Source of the DNA: Zymoseptoria tritici IPO323
Taxonomy: Eukaryota; Ascomycota; Dothideomycetes; Mycosphaerellales; Mycosphaerellaceae
Reading direction: 5' to 3'
DNA: 64,000 nucleotides
Assembly: GCF_000219625.1 (NCBI RefSeq)
Contig: NC_018217.1
Coordinates: forward strand, 868,001-932,000
The position numbers and the translations under genes were made by a program. The notes below the pieces were generated by a model, which saw only the letters and a program-made list of their open reading frames with translations, made no database searches and was not told the DNA's origin. Each line of letters begins with the position of its first letter. The stretch's first letter is position 1. Positions 54,325 to 64,000 of the stretch are shown here, in pieces.

Positions 54325-54788
54325 TGCTTCAGAGCGTGATGTTTCTTTGCTGAGGTCCTCGCCTCTTTCACTTCTTGAGCATATTTGCGAGCGGTCGAAG
54401 TTGAGGACCAGGATTCCATCTCTGAAGTCAGTCTTTGCCATCGCTCCTCTATGGGGCTTTTTGTCGACTGCGTCGCAAGTGGATATGGAGATGGTAACGT
54501 GAGCTCTGAAAAAGTTGTTTGCTTGCTGATCGATCGAGTCCAGAGCTTGCTAAACCAGAGAATGCGCAGGATATGCCGAAGGGTTCTCTGTGCGCCAAAA
54601 CGATCCTTATGATCGTGTCAGTCAAGATTGCGTAGCAGCGTGTCTGTCACGGGGCAGCAGTGACTTTCCGCGGCTCCGTGAGTCCACACCTCCATGCTGA
54701 GCCTCGCAACAAATGGAATGACTGATGCCAAGACGGTGAATGGATGTGACACAAGTTGATGCCCGACTCCATCATGAAATTACTCCTC
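54325..54788. terminator. Convergent 3' region
   Basis: It lies between the convergent stops of the DUF7708-type gene and TUL1. No gene seen. Confidence 0.45.
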
Positions 54789-57368
54789 TCAAGTCGGCGG
54801 CAACCCCTCTCTACATATCGGACATTGCAATCGATACTTCATCCAGCCCTCCAAACACGCCGTGTGGAAGATATGCCTGCACGGCGTCACCATGTATATT
54901 CTCCTCGCCAGAATGCCACCACCCAAACTCGCATCCTTCGCCGCGCCCGCTTCCACGACCGGAACTTCCAGATCCTGCATGCAAATGGCACAGTCGAAAA
55001 TGCGCTTCCCTTTTTCCTTGTTGGCTTCTTTGGCGGCGAGGGAGTTGCTGCGGGTGAGGGGAATTCTGTCGTCGGTGGGTGACGATGGTGTCGAAGCGGC
55101 TGCTGCCGCGGCTTGGGAGAAACCGATGGGCATGGTGGCGCCTTCTTCGTCTTCGCGGAGGATAGGGTGATAGTCGTATGCGAGAGGTGCCCAGTCTTTG
55201 TGGAGGAGGAACCAGCGAGGACCGACGATTTCCTGGGAGGCAAGGACAAGGACTTGTAGCCAGACCCAGATGGCAAGCAGGGCGAGACTGTAGTAATCGG
55301 TGTCGGTGAATAGGACGTTGTGTTTGTAGCCGTAGAAGTAGGCGAATGGAGTCAGACGGAGGAGACTTTGACCCAGGACGAATTCCCAGTTCAAAGCGTG
55401 GCGGCAATTGCGCTTGACATTGCGGGTGATTTGAGGGATCCAGAAGCTCATGTAGATCATGCCGAGAAAGGCAAAGTAAATTCTGCGGGCGATGGACGGC
55501 CAAGACGTGCCGGCGTTGAGGCTGAGGAAGAGGGTAAAGAGGAGGAGCAGGTAGAAGCGAATGTAGAGCGAGGAGAAGGTTGGCATCCTGGCTGCGACTT
55601 GCGCGTCGGTGATCTCTGTTGTTGTCTCGAATGGAGTGATGGGTTCTAGACCGGCTTGGTCGGATGGCATGAATACTGGTGTCGCTCCCGTGTCGACTAG
55701 TGGAGGTCTTGGTGCAGTGACTGGTAGTGGCAGGGATCCTGGAATATTTGGCGTGTCAGAGGCAGCGTCTGGCTGTGGGACCTCAGTGTCTTGATTGTTC
55801 GAAGCGGCGGTGGCTCGAGGTGTTGCTGCAAGCCTCTCGGCACGGATTCTCTGAAGCGCAGCATTGAAAATGGCGTCTCGTCGTCGATCTTCTTCAACTT
55901 CTGCTCGTGCTATTCTCTCACGCTCCGGAGCTTGCACTTGCCAGAGGTCCAGAAGAAATCTCATGCCGAAGAATGAAACCGAAATGAAGGCAAGAAAGCC
56001 GGTAGCTACCAGATTCAGCCACACTCCAGATATGAACAAGCTGAGTGTGAGAAACGCCATTGTAATAAAGCCGTCTCCTAGCGCCAGCATCGCAATAGAG
56101 TAGAAGCTGATTCTGCTCCTTGTAGAAGGTGTATTGGCCTCACGCATTTGTCGCATGAGCAGAAAAAGTTGAGTCGCAAGCGAGAATGCGTAAATTATCA
56201 AGTGATGTCGGCTGTGGAGGTACTGAACCTCTTCCTTCGGCCCAGAGATATGGTTGCCGTCTTGAGCAAAGTTGTCAGGCGGACCTTGCGATTCTAGCAC
56301 ATATCCGCAGTCTGGCGAGAATGCGAGCATAGAAAGCCGAATGTCAGGAGCATTGGGCACAAAAGCTCCAGTGGGAAATCGTAGTTCTCGCTCGAGGAAC
56401 GACATCCATGAAGAAGAGGTCTTCCGATCTGTCACCGGAGCCATCTGCTGGAGGTACACGATCAACTCACAGTCAGGAGTCTGGAATGGCGTTTCTTGAC
56501 CGCCTTCATTCCTCGATGTCCAAGGGTTTCGTGAGTTCGTGTACCCATCAATCTGTCTCTGTATGCTTCTTGAGATGGTCTCATTCAGTGCTTTTCTCGA
56601 GCTCTCAAACGTGCGCAACGATAAGGCAAGATGAGGCAACGTGAATATGCCCGCAAATTTATCGCTCGTTGTGGTCAAGATAGCTTGCCCAATGTCTTTG
56701 AAGTACAAGCCTCGTACTTTTAGCTCCCACGAACCATCTCCATTCGGGTCGGTGAGCTTAACCTCAGCAGTCATCTCAGCGGTGATATTACTTCCGTCTG
56801 ATAACGAGGTGCCCAGAATCTCCTTCTCGCTGATCCAAATGGACACATCTCCAGCATCTCCAGTGATGTTGCGATCGAAATTCCTAGCCGGACCCGGCTT
56901 TCCGAAAGGCGTCAAAGGAGCATACTGCGTCAAGTTGAGCTTGGGCAGAGCAACATCCTGTTGTAGCTTGGATCGCTTCCATTTTCCATGCGTGAACCCG
57001 GTCACGTTGCCGTACAGTGGCGTCTCTCGGCTTGACATCTCGGTCTCTTCCTCGAGAGCACGCGTTCCCCAATCACCCAAAGCATACTGGAGTTGTTCTC
57101 GGGCCCTCGCTTTTATCTTCGGTACCGCATACCAAGCATATCCTCTTTCAGCCTCGAGTCCCGTGACATTAAGCACATGGCTACCATCTCCAAATTGCGG
57201 ATTCCATGTCGAGTTCTGCAGCCTCGACAAGGAAAGCTCCTCTCTCGCGATCACATCATCGATTGATGGAAGGGCTTGAAGTTCGGCGGGACTCCTCTGG
57301 GGTTCAGGCTGTAGGAAGAGCCATGCGAGGATGAGCAAAGGCACCAGAGCGCCACGACGATCGGCCAT
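54789..57368 (-). CDS. TUL1: Golgi Dsc E3 ubiquitin ligase complex subunit, Tul1/Dsc1, 859 aa
   Basis: Tul1/Dsc1 is the multi-pass RING subunit of the Golgi Dsc ligase, which ubiquitinates misfolded membrane proteins and, in some fungi, activates the SREBP sterol regulator. Seen here: an N-terminal signal-anchor (ALVPLLILAWLFL), a long lumenal region with several N-glycosylation sites, a hydrophobic helix near 395-415 (LIIYAFSLATQLFLLM), further membrane segments to about residue 740, and a cytosolic C-terminal RING-H2: CAICMQDL, then TPCRHIFHTACLEGW and LQCPICREGLPP. Length and order match the family. The single exon starts at the ATG at 57368 (MADRRGALVPLLILAW). A 40-residue insert with Gly/Ala separates the first and second RING cysteine pairs. 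Confidence 0.92.
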   Translation of the reverse strand: MADRRGALVPLLILAWLFLQPEPQRSPAELQALPSIDDVIAREELSLSRLQNSTWNPQFGDGSHVLNVTGLEAERGYAWYAVPKIKARAREQLQYALGDWGTRALEEETEMSSRETPLYGNVTGFTHGKWKRSKLQQDVALPKLNLTQYAPLTPFGKPGPARNFDRNITGDAGDVSIWISEKEILGTSLSDGSNITAEMTAEVKLTDPNGDGSWELKVRGLYFKDIGQAILTTTSDKFAGIFTLPHLALSLRTFESSRKALNETISRSIQRQIDGYTNSRNPWTSRNEGGQETPFQTPDCELIVYLQQMAPVTDRKTSSSWMSFLERELRFPTGAFVPNAPDIRLSMLAFSPDCGYVLESQGPPDNFAQDGNHISGPKEEVQYLHSRHHLIIYAFSLATQLFLLMRQMREANTPSTRSRISFYSIAMLALGDGFITMAFLTLSLFISGVWLNLVATGFLAFISVSFFGMRFLLDLWQVQAPERERIARAEVEEDRRRDAIFNAALQRIRAERLAATPRATAASNNQDTEVPQPDAASDTPNIPGSLPLPVTAPRPPLVDTGATPVFMPSDQAGLEPITPFETTTEITDAQVAARMPTFSSLYIRFYLLLLFTLFLSLNAGTSWPSIARRIYFAFLGMIYMSFWIPQITRNVKRNCRHALNWEFVLGQSLLRLTPFAYFYGYKHNVLFTDTDYYSLALLAIWVWLQVLVLASQEIVGPRWFLLHKDWAPLAYDYHPILREDEEGATMPIGFSQAAAAAASTPSSPTDDRIPLTRSNSLAAKEANKEKGKRIFDCAICMQDLEVPVVEAGAAKDASLGGGILARRIYMVTPCRHIFHTACLEGWMKYRLQCPICREGLPPT

Positions 57369-57997
57369 TCATATCTCCTCGGCCTGATACAGAAGTCGGA
57401 ATTGTGATATGTCGAGAGCAGCGTGGAGTGATCGGACGTCATGTAAGGACAGACGGCATGCAGGGCTGGAAGCTAAAATCGAAGCTCGGGCCGGATTAGC
57501 TCCGAGAAACGGAGGCAGCGATAACGAATGGTGGGGTAGAGCACCTCTGCCTGCCTTGGGCTTGAAGCACACCGAGCACTTCATCTCCATGGATGCGAGC
57601 TGAGCTGTCTTCCATTAGACGCGCACCAAGTGAAGTGACAAGAAAGAGTCACGTTACATGAAGCTGTGAGCTGTGAGCTGTGAGCTCTTTTGTCTCCAGC
57701 TGTACGGCATCTCTCGCACGGCACGGTCACTTGTAGACACCTTCCCTTTCCTTCCTTCCACTTCACCACACAATCGGGAAGTCACCTCTGCCAGCGTTTG
57801 ACTCACCTCACCTCACCTCACCGAACTCCTCACTGCTACAGCCTTCTAGGGTAAGCGAAGAACCCCTCCCAATCAGGCACCACCTGCACCGAGCAAACGC
57901 GAACATCCACCAGATCCCGACTCTCCGCCGACCACATCTCCTTCTCCTGTCTTATCTGTGAGACACAGCACCTAGCTTTGCCGCACTGCAACATACC
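57369..57997. promoter_or_regulatory. Divergent upstream region of TUL1 and the 57998 gene
   Basis: Two short tandem repeats stand out: GCTGTGA three times at about 57663-57683 and CTCAC repeated at about 57801-57819. Both lie in what should be promoter or leader sequence. No factor site is claimed. Confidence 0.5.
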
Positions 57998-59968
57998 ATG
58001 GAGCGTCCTTCGCCCATCACCGGCGACAGCGACATCATTCACTCAACTTCATCATCCCGTGACCCGCTGACCGACCATCTACCGCAGCCTGCCCATGCTG
58101 TTCCCAGTCCATCACTCTCGACCAGTCAGATTGACCTCAGCTTTCCCATCTTGGACAACGACGGCTCCATCTCCGACCTCACAGACGTCTCTTCCAATCC
58201 GTCTCACCACTACCCAGCGTCTCAGCACCACCCAGCCTCTCCCACACCACCTGCCGCTCTTAGTTCTCTCGGAGCTAGAGCTAGGATGGACAATCTAAGT
58301 GAATCCGGAGCGTCGTTCGCCGACTCCCAATATGACATGCTCGACGACATGTCCGAGATCTCCACGGACGATCACGACACGGCCAGCATTGCCTCCTACG
58401 ATGATCAGACCGGGCAGCTCACTCCAGAGCAGACCGCTAGCGACTTTGAAGGCGAAGAGGACAAGATCGAGGACATAACACTGTCTCCAAATGTTGCTGT
58501 CAAGAGCAAGAGTCGCGATACCTCACATCACCTGCGGCAGACGCAGGCGGAGAACGATCTGATCGACAGCTACATGTCGGACGATCTCGAGACGCCGCGC
58601 CAGTCGACCGTGGGACACATGGCACCGAAAAAGGCGGCGAAGCACATTCCGTTCTTTTCGGACTTATCCACACCACAAGCAATCAGAGACTCCATCTGCG
58701 CAAAGATTGCTTCCTGCATCGAGCCCTCCAAGTTCGACAATTCGGCGACGTCTGACGTGGTTCAATTTCCGGCGAAGAACTCGGCCAAGCTCGACGGATA
58801 CACCCTACTCACGCGGCTGACATGTATCCTGATCACACTTGTTGCATTCTCTCAATTCATTGCTCCAATGATGGCGGACCCCAGCCAACAGCTTGTCGTC
58901 CGCCGCGAAGCGCTTGCAACAGTCCTTGAGCAGGTCACGGCTTCTACCAACGCCACAAAGGACTACAACATCGAGCATCTCTTGCCGCTGCCGTCAGCAA
59001 ATTGCACCACCAATCTTTTCACCGAGCTGCTTCCGATGGGTCCACCCTGCAAGCCATCATCTCGATTCCAGGTCGACTCTGCCCACAGCTTCATCATCTC
59101 CATGCAGCCGGTTCCCAGTGCTTTGCAGACGACATTGACCCACGTTTCTCGGAGTGATGGACGTGAGCTAGCTTTCAACCAGACCAAGCTCATCAACGGC
59201 GTTTATCACGTCACATTCGACGAAGACGAAGCGCATGGTATCATCACAGTCAACATGGTGACCAGGCATCCGCGCAACAACTTCACTGCCGTCCACAACT
59301 TCGGCAACCCAATGCTGCACTTGAAGACCTACGAAAAGGCCACGACCGATGTGAGCAAAGTCGTCACTAAAGAGGTGGCAGTTATCAAACACGCAGCGAG
59401 CACATTCTCAGGCAAGCTGCAGTCCGAACTTGGAGCAACCGTGCAAACCATCACCAAGGAGCTTGCGACAATGCGGAACGACCTCATTCGAATGCCTCAA
59501 GATGTCAAGGCAAAGGTGAAGAACACTACTAGATATCTCATGCGATGCACGGGAGCTCGAATTGCCCTCGCTCGGGACAATCTAGGACTGATCAAAGCCG
59601 GTCTCCGCCGGCACTACGGAAAGAAGACTTTGCCTGCCCCGAAGCCCAAGACTTCCATGCTCACCGACCTCTCGACTACCGTCAAAGGCGCCGGTGATCA
59701 ACTTCGGCGCGACTTCGATCGCAGCAAGAAATTTTTGGCTACCACCGAGGACGCTGCTTCAAAGGCTCTGCGGCAAGCAAAGCTTGAGGTAGCCAAGGCC
59801 ATGAAGCAACACAACAAAGCAGTCGAATCGTTCAAGCAGTACATGAAGAAGACGAAGACCGATGGCCAGACCCATGAGCGCAAGGATTTGAAGAAGGTGA
59901 TGAAGGAGACCGAACGTGCGCTGAAGAAGGCTCAGCTGGAGCAGCGAAGACTTGATGCGCGGCTTTGA
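57998..59968 (+). CDS. Single-pass membrane protein with coiled-coil tail, 656 aa
   Basis: A single exon. Residues 1-200 are acidic and Ser/Asp-rich (MDNLSESGASFADSQYDMLD, DDMSEISTDDHDTASIAS). One hydrophobic segment at about 270-290 (LLTRLTCILITLVAFSQFIA) should span a membrane. It is followed by a region with several N-x-S/T sites (STNATKDYN, ANCTTN, FNQTKL, RNNFTAV), suggesting the C-terminal side is lumenal. A Lys-rich amphipathic tail from about 450 to the end should form coiled coils. A nuclear-envelope or ER protein is one possibility. I do not recognise the family, but composition and length leave little doubt that it is a gene. The ATG at 57998 lies in a good ACC-ATGG context. Confidence 0.8.
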   Translation: MERPSPITGDSDIIHSTSSSRDPLTDHLPQPAHAVPSPSLSTSQIDLSFPILDNDGSISDLTDVSSNPSHHYPASQHHPASPTPPAALSSLGARARMDNLSESGASFADSQYDMLDDMSEISTDDHDTASIASYDDQTGQLTPEQTASDFEGEEDKIEDITLSPNVAVKSKSRDTSHHLRQTQAENDLIDSYMSDDLETPRQSTVGHMAPKKAAKHIPFFSDLSTPQAIRDSICAKIASCIEPSKFDNSATSDVVQFPAKNSAKLDGYTLLTRLTCILITLVAFSQFIAPMMADPSQQLVVRREALATVLEQVTASTNATKDYNIEHLLPLPSANCTTNLFTELLPMGPPCKPSSRFQVDSAHSFIISMQPVPSALQTTLTHVSRSDGRELAFNQTKLINGVYHVTFDEDEAHGIITVNMVTRHPRNNFTAVHNFGNPMLHLKTYEKATTDVSKVVTKEVAVIKHAASTFSGKLQSELGATVQTITKELATMRNDLIRMPQDVKAKVKNTTRYLMRCTGARIALARDNLGLIKAGLRRHYGKKTLPAPKPKTSMLTDLSTTVKGAGDQLRRDFDRSKKFLATTEDAASKALRQAKLEVAKAMKQHNKAVESFKQYMKKTKTDGQTHERKDLKKVMKETERALKKAQLEQRRLDARL

Positions 59969-61098
59969 GCTGAATGGCATCGGTTCCACGGGTAAGCGAT
60001 GTGCACACGGCTCCTTGTTTCCTTCTCGGTACACGATGATACGAAGCACGGCATGATTAGGGGTGTTCTCGGATGGGTTGCTCAAGAGGGACTACGGCGG
60101 CATGTGATCAGCGGGAAGAAGGCGTTCATGGTCTCTGTTTGACATCACTGCTTTTTGAAGTATGGGATAGGATCTGGGCTGAGATATGAGCTGTGCAACA
60201 ACGGCGTCGATCAAGGTAGATACCACGTTTCAACAGTTCAGGCTAGAAGCAGCCTTTCCAATCTGGAATTCAAACGCATTTCAAAAAATTGCTCTTAGAG
60301 CCACATCTTCGCTTCGTTGATGGTCATCCCACAGTAGGTGTCCTCATTAGGCAGTCGCATACGATGCTCTGACTTCGCTGGACCATGAGCAGCTGTATTC
60401 GGTCCATCTATCCCCTCCTCAGGTCGTGCATTTGAGGAAGTCGTTTACTGGCCTTTGTTGATGAAAGCTTTGTACCCCTTCATGCTGGCTACTCTCGGCT
60501 TGTGTTCATCAGATGCACCACTCCACTGAGTACTGTCACTACAGCCCACAACGGTATGCGCTGAATCGCCATTGATGTGAAAACAGTAGCTATGAAGCGG
60601 CGCCCCAATGTGACTACTCAAGAGAGGCAGCCGTAACGAGGGCGCATCCTCGCACTGAGTATATTTCTTGGCTTCTCCTGAGAGATGATCCTACTTGCTC
60701 CATCTTGCATGGCGATTTGACTGAGGCAGCAGGCTGAGTGGAAGGAGGAGGATCAGCTTTCTCGGGTGAAGTTCGTGGGATATGCATACACTGATATTAG
60801 ATTACGTGGTTGCTATGGGACTGCGGTAGACGTCAAGTTTTTCGTACTTGTGGTGGGATCAGAGGTTTCTGGGATGGATGCTTCTCAGATCTCTTGTCCA
60901 AGATTGCGAGGACGAACCAGCGTCATCGGAATTTGGAGCAATGATAGTGGATGAGAGACTCTCGAGTCTACCGCATTCTGAAAGTGTCCTGCCGCGGCCT
61001 TTGTGGAAAAGGGGCAGAAGCTTCTTGCTTGTTTCAGGGGCTTTCAGGCTATTGTCGTCGGGTTTCTTAAAGCACCATGAACGAACGTTTTCATGTGC
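59969..61098. other. Gene-poor region
   Basis: No gene supported. The 3' end of the 57998 gene lies at the start; the rest has only short open frames. Confidence 0.5.
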
Positions 61099-61574
61099 CT
61101 ATTGACATACCCTGAGCGAGTCGAACTTCTGTCCTGCTTCAAGTGCATGTCTGTAATGCAAAGATGGGTCCATAGCATGGTCTGCAAGGCCTTGGTCGGA
61201 TCTCTCCCATGTCAGGCTGTTCACGGCTTGCTCGTTGTTTGTGCGTATGTCAGTCGACCAATTTGCCTGCTCTGTCGTGCTTGTACCGTTCTCATATTCC
61301 AGAATCTCCGAACAGGGACCGAGCAGATGAATCTGACCCAACGATGGGTGGCCGTCAATTTCCTGTCCTATAGCACAGTAAACTTCGCGGAAGAACGTCT
61401 GCACCTCGTATGAATCGAACCAAGAGACTCCTGTATCGACCTCACTCTGATAGTGTATCTTGCTCTCTAGCAGTGCGGTCGTAACGACAATTTTGGAGGC
61501 ACGTTTTCCCTACTTACCGTGAAGTCCTGAATGTCACCAGAGCGATCTGTTTCATCTTCGGTCGAGCTTGACCA
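61099..61574 (-). pseudogene. Coding remnant or partial gene, unknown
   Basis: A coding-like stretch on minus. Exon b at 61458-61099 (120 codons with stop) encodes IHYQSEVDTGVSWFDSYEVQ, FFREVYCAIGQEIDGHPSLG and LLGPCSEILEYENGTSTTEQ. A 59-bp phase-0 GTAAGT...AAG intron links it to a short upstream piece (61574-61518) reading TEDETDRSGDIQDFT. No start can be found: a stop lies just upstream at 61577-61575 and no ATG-led exon fits. It is probably a remnant or the 3' part of a gene with unseen small exons. No family recognised. Confidence 0.35.
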
Positions 61575-61683
61575 TTACTGCCCTCCAGAGCAGCGGGAAC
61601 GATTTTTGTGATTCTGTTCAGCATGGAAGAATGTCACGCTCACCCAGAAGAGCATCTTCCCGCGCTACGACCAATAGTCTTCG

Positions 61684-61926
61684 TTGCTTCACTCAGGGGC
61701 AATCATTTTCTGCTCGTATATGATCATACCCCGGATCAAACCTGGACTCTTCGATCGAGTCGATCTGCAGGACAATTTAGCGGCCTGGAGTGCCCTCCTG
61801 CTGACAGAGAACTCTGGATACGATGAAGCTGTGAGCAAATGCATAGTACGTACATGGATTGCCGAAGCCGAGAAGGGGACGGGTTGGGTGTTTTGGGATC
61901 GATACAACGTCAGTGTCCTTCGATGA
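61684..61926 (+). pseudogene. Coding remnant, unknown
   Basis: A plus-strand frame with protein-like composition: IPRIKPGLFDRVDLQDNLAA, WSALLLTENSGYDEAVSKCI, VRTWIAEAEKGTGWVFWDRY. It loosely resembles the helical part of fungal DUF4470/MYND-type proteins. There is no ATG start upstream, so it is a fragment or a terminal exon. From 61927 to 63381 nothing complete is seen; a minus-strand frame at 62380-62658 lacks an ATG. Confidence 0.3.
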
Positions 61927-63381
61927 GAGTTTCCTGGCATTGAGGCAGGTGGACACCTCTCCGCCGGACCCTAGGGTGCTGTTCACCTGTAGCTGACTCC
62001 CCCAAAGCGTCGCCAAACAAGCCTGATGCTGCGCCCAAGGCCGACTAGCAAAGCCAGAACAGGGACACAGCAAGAATCCCACTCCTCCCACGAAGTTCCA
62101 GAATCGTTTCCACCAGTGCTGCTGTGTCTCGATTGCAGGTTGGATACTGTTGCTTGTGAATAGGATGAAAAAGAAATGAACAGGACTCTTCTCTCTCGCT
62201 CTCCGTATCGAGATTGCAATTTGTGCGCTTAACTTTCCTTGACTTGCTTGCTCCGTTCTGAGTGCACCGTCGTCTAATGTCGTTCTTCACAAGGAGAAAA
62301 TGAGCAGGTTGAAATACCCAACATAAGGTGGTCCTCATATCTCTGTTCCATAGCAAACTTGGCGGACAGATTTCGAAGTCTAACAATGTTTCACGGAGAG
62401 ACTCTCAGGCCGACCGTAGTTCGAGAGTGCTGTGTCTCCCTTGAGCGGCGCGGTCTTTGACATTGATGCTGGAGTCACGTTCAACTTTCCTGGATACTTT
62501 CTTTTTGGATGGATCCCTTCCTCTCTTCGCCGACAGTGAACCCTGCCTTTGCAATGAAGTTGGGAGTAGCTATTGCTCACTTTCAGCAAAGGAAGAATGC
62601 ATGGTCGATTTGTGAATCGAAGTTCTGATGCACGACAACCAAACCTTCGTTGCTTCACTCAGGCCGCACGCCTCTCTGTCCAGCTGTAGGTATGTATTGC
62701 GTCAACATTCAGTCCGGCCATGGGGTGATGCACTGATCTTAGCAGAAAAGTAGTACTTCGAATGAGTGAAGTGCTCTTTATCTATAGCGACCGAGAGAAG
62801 CGCTTTGAGCTCGTCAAAATTCAGGGGTATGTCATCTATGTACATCGAATCTATCCCGCCTTTGCAGACTCGACCAGCCGAAAGTTTGATAGCTCTCGGA
62901 ATGAATAAGGGATTTTGTAGGTATGGCCATTTCTGTAGTGCATCGGTTGTTCTGCTTGGAAAATTGTCAGGGAGGCTTTACTCGAATGGACAATCAAGCG
63001 GACTTGAAAATGTCTCCCTTGTGCTCATCACCCTGAAAGAAACACTGCAACGAAACGGTCGACCGCCCTTATTTTCTCCTCAGTCTGGTTGCATTAGCTT
63101 GGTTGAACGAAACATGGTATTTGAGTAGAAAACTAGCTCTCGGACTGTGCTACCTGCCTGGAGATAGAGATAAGCTGTCTCGTATATGGACTCCCGACAC
63201 AGCTCAGATATAAGCAAACGCATAGTATATACAAGCATCGTGAAAATACAGTATCGAAAACTGGCCGCAAAACGCTCTCCGCCGAGCTCTGGTCTTGTTC
63301 GTATGAGGTCGAGCTGATGAGCTTAGAATGTGTGCTACAGATCGAGGGCGACCAGCAGCGTATTGTGAAGATATCTCGTGC
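61927..63381. other. Gene-poor region
   Basis: No complete gene. The 19-bp word CTTCGTTGCTTCACTCAGG occurs here near 62645 and also near 61682, about 960 bp apart in the same orientation. Confidence 0.45.
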
Positions 63382-63969
63382 TCACACCGCAGGAAAGGTA
63401 CATCTCACCGTCTTCATCTTCGGCTTTGACTCGGTAACGCAGTAGTCTCCTGAAAGAGTGTACGAGTACGGCTTATAGCCCTTGTCGCCCGTATTGAAGT
63501 CGAAAGCTTTCCAGGGCTTATTGGCATCGCTAGGGTTCCCGTACGTAAACTCGAAGTCCGTACAATCAGTTTTCTTGACTCTGAGCTCTTGAAGTAGGGT
63601 GTTGCTGACGGGCAACGTGAATTCGTCATTGGCTTTCATGCCTTCTGTGTTTTTCTTTGCAAGCTCGACCTGATTGCCGTTCTCGTAATAGTAGACTCGA
63701 GTAAGGACATCGTTCCAGTTATCTCCAGTGATTTTGAGGCTAATATGCAGTTGTCGAATGTCGGCAGACTCACCAGCCATCCTGTAGGTGTTGTGTAGAG
63801 CATTGTCGTAAGGCTTGCCTCTGGTTTTGCCGTCGTTATTGGGAAATTTGCCCGCCCCCTTGTCGAGTCGTATATTGGTCGCGTACATTTGTAGACCGTC
63901 ATTGCTACAGTCTGGATTTGGTTCGCAGTACTTCAGAGTCCTGTGATATTTAGTAAGAACATGCAACAT
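63382..63969 (-). CDS. 3' part of a probably secreted protein gene, unknown
   Basis: The frame ends at 63382 and is open to 63969. Just inside the upstream end lies TTACTAAATATCACAG (about 63943-63958 on minus), a good branch site and acceptor, so the true exon probably begins near 63942 and earlier exons, including any signal peptide, lie beyond the window. The visible 187 residues have five Cys and many alternating polar and hydrophobic strands: ADIRQLHISLKITGDNWNDV, LTRVYYYENGNQVELAKKN, FTLPVSNTLLQELRVKKTDC. A beta-sandwich secreted domain is likely. A weak likeness to C-terminal beta domains of some secreted fungal proteins was noted but is not enough for a name. Confidence 0.6.
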   Translation of the reverse strand: MLHVLTKYHRTLKYCEPNPDCSNDGLQMYATNIRLDKGAGKFPNNDGKTRGKPYDNALHNTYRMAGESADIRQLHISLKITGDNWNDVLTRVYYYENGNQVELAKKNTEGMKANDEFTLPVSNTLLQELRVKKTDCTDFEFTYGNPSDANKPWKAFDFNTGDKGYKPYSYTLSGDYCVTESKPKMKTVRCTFPAV

Positions 63970-64000
63970 GTAGATCGATCGTTCGCCATCATATGCTTAC

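Overview
The window is nuclear DNA of a filamentous ascomycete, most likely a dothideomycete near Mycosphaerella/Capnodiales. Genes carry short introns of about 45-130 bp with GTRNGY donors and CTNAC/CTAAC branch sites. The recognisable orthologues (NST1, RHO2, END3, CIC1, TUL1/DSC1, a DUF7025-AAA ATPase) are typical of Pezizomycotina. The repeats have lost tryptophan codons to TAG/TAA, as expected from repeat-induced point mutation (RIP). The lineage is an inference; nothing in the window fixes the species.

Layout. (1) 1-3437: a decayed Ty1/copia retrotransposon on the minus strand, cut by the left edge. (2) 3760-10884: a decayed DNA transposon of about 7.1 kb with terminal inverted repeats near 100 bp, a 10-bp putative target duplication, a MULE-like transposase relic on plus, an unrecognised second coding relic on minus, and an AT-rich 171-bp tandem array between their 3' ends. 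Both coding relics are interrupted about thirty times by short arrays of a 12-bp near-palindromic repeat; this is the most unusual signal here. (3) 10.9-22 kb: a gene-sparse tract with one conserved gene (12.1-12.9 kb) and a cluster of small secreted-protein genes, several duplicated or broken. (4) 22-59.97 kb: a dense housekeeping block: membrane protein, NST1, RHO2, an acidic nuclear-type protein, a four-exon unknown, END3, CIC1, a coiled-coil protein, a PH-domain protein, a phosphatase-like protein, a nine-exon AAA ATPase, a DUF7708-type NLR-like protein, TUL1/DSC1 and a single-pass membrane protein. (5) 60-63.4 kb: gene-poor, with coding remnants. (6) The right edge cuts a gene for a cysteine-containing, probably secreted protein.

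How the genes relate. There are no operons. RHO2 (cell-wall integrity), END3 (actin and endocytosis), NST1 (stress) and TUL1/DSC1 (Golgi quality control) are unlinked core functions that happen to be neighbours. The small secreted genes lie between transposon remnants and the core block, a common position for host-interaction genes. Their function is inferred only from signal peptide, size, cysteine content and duplication.
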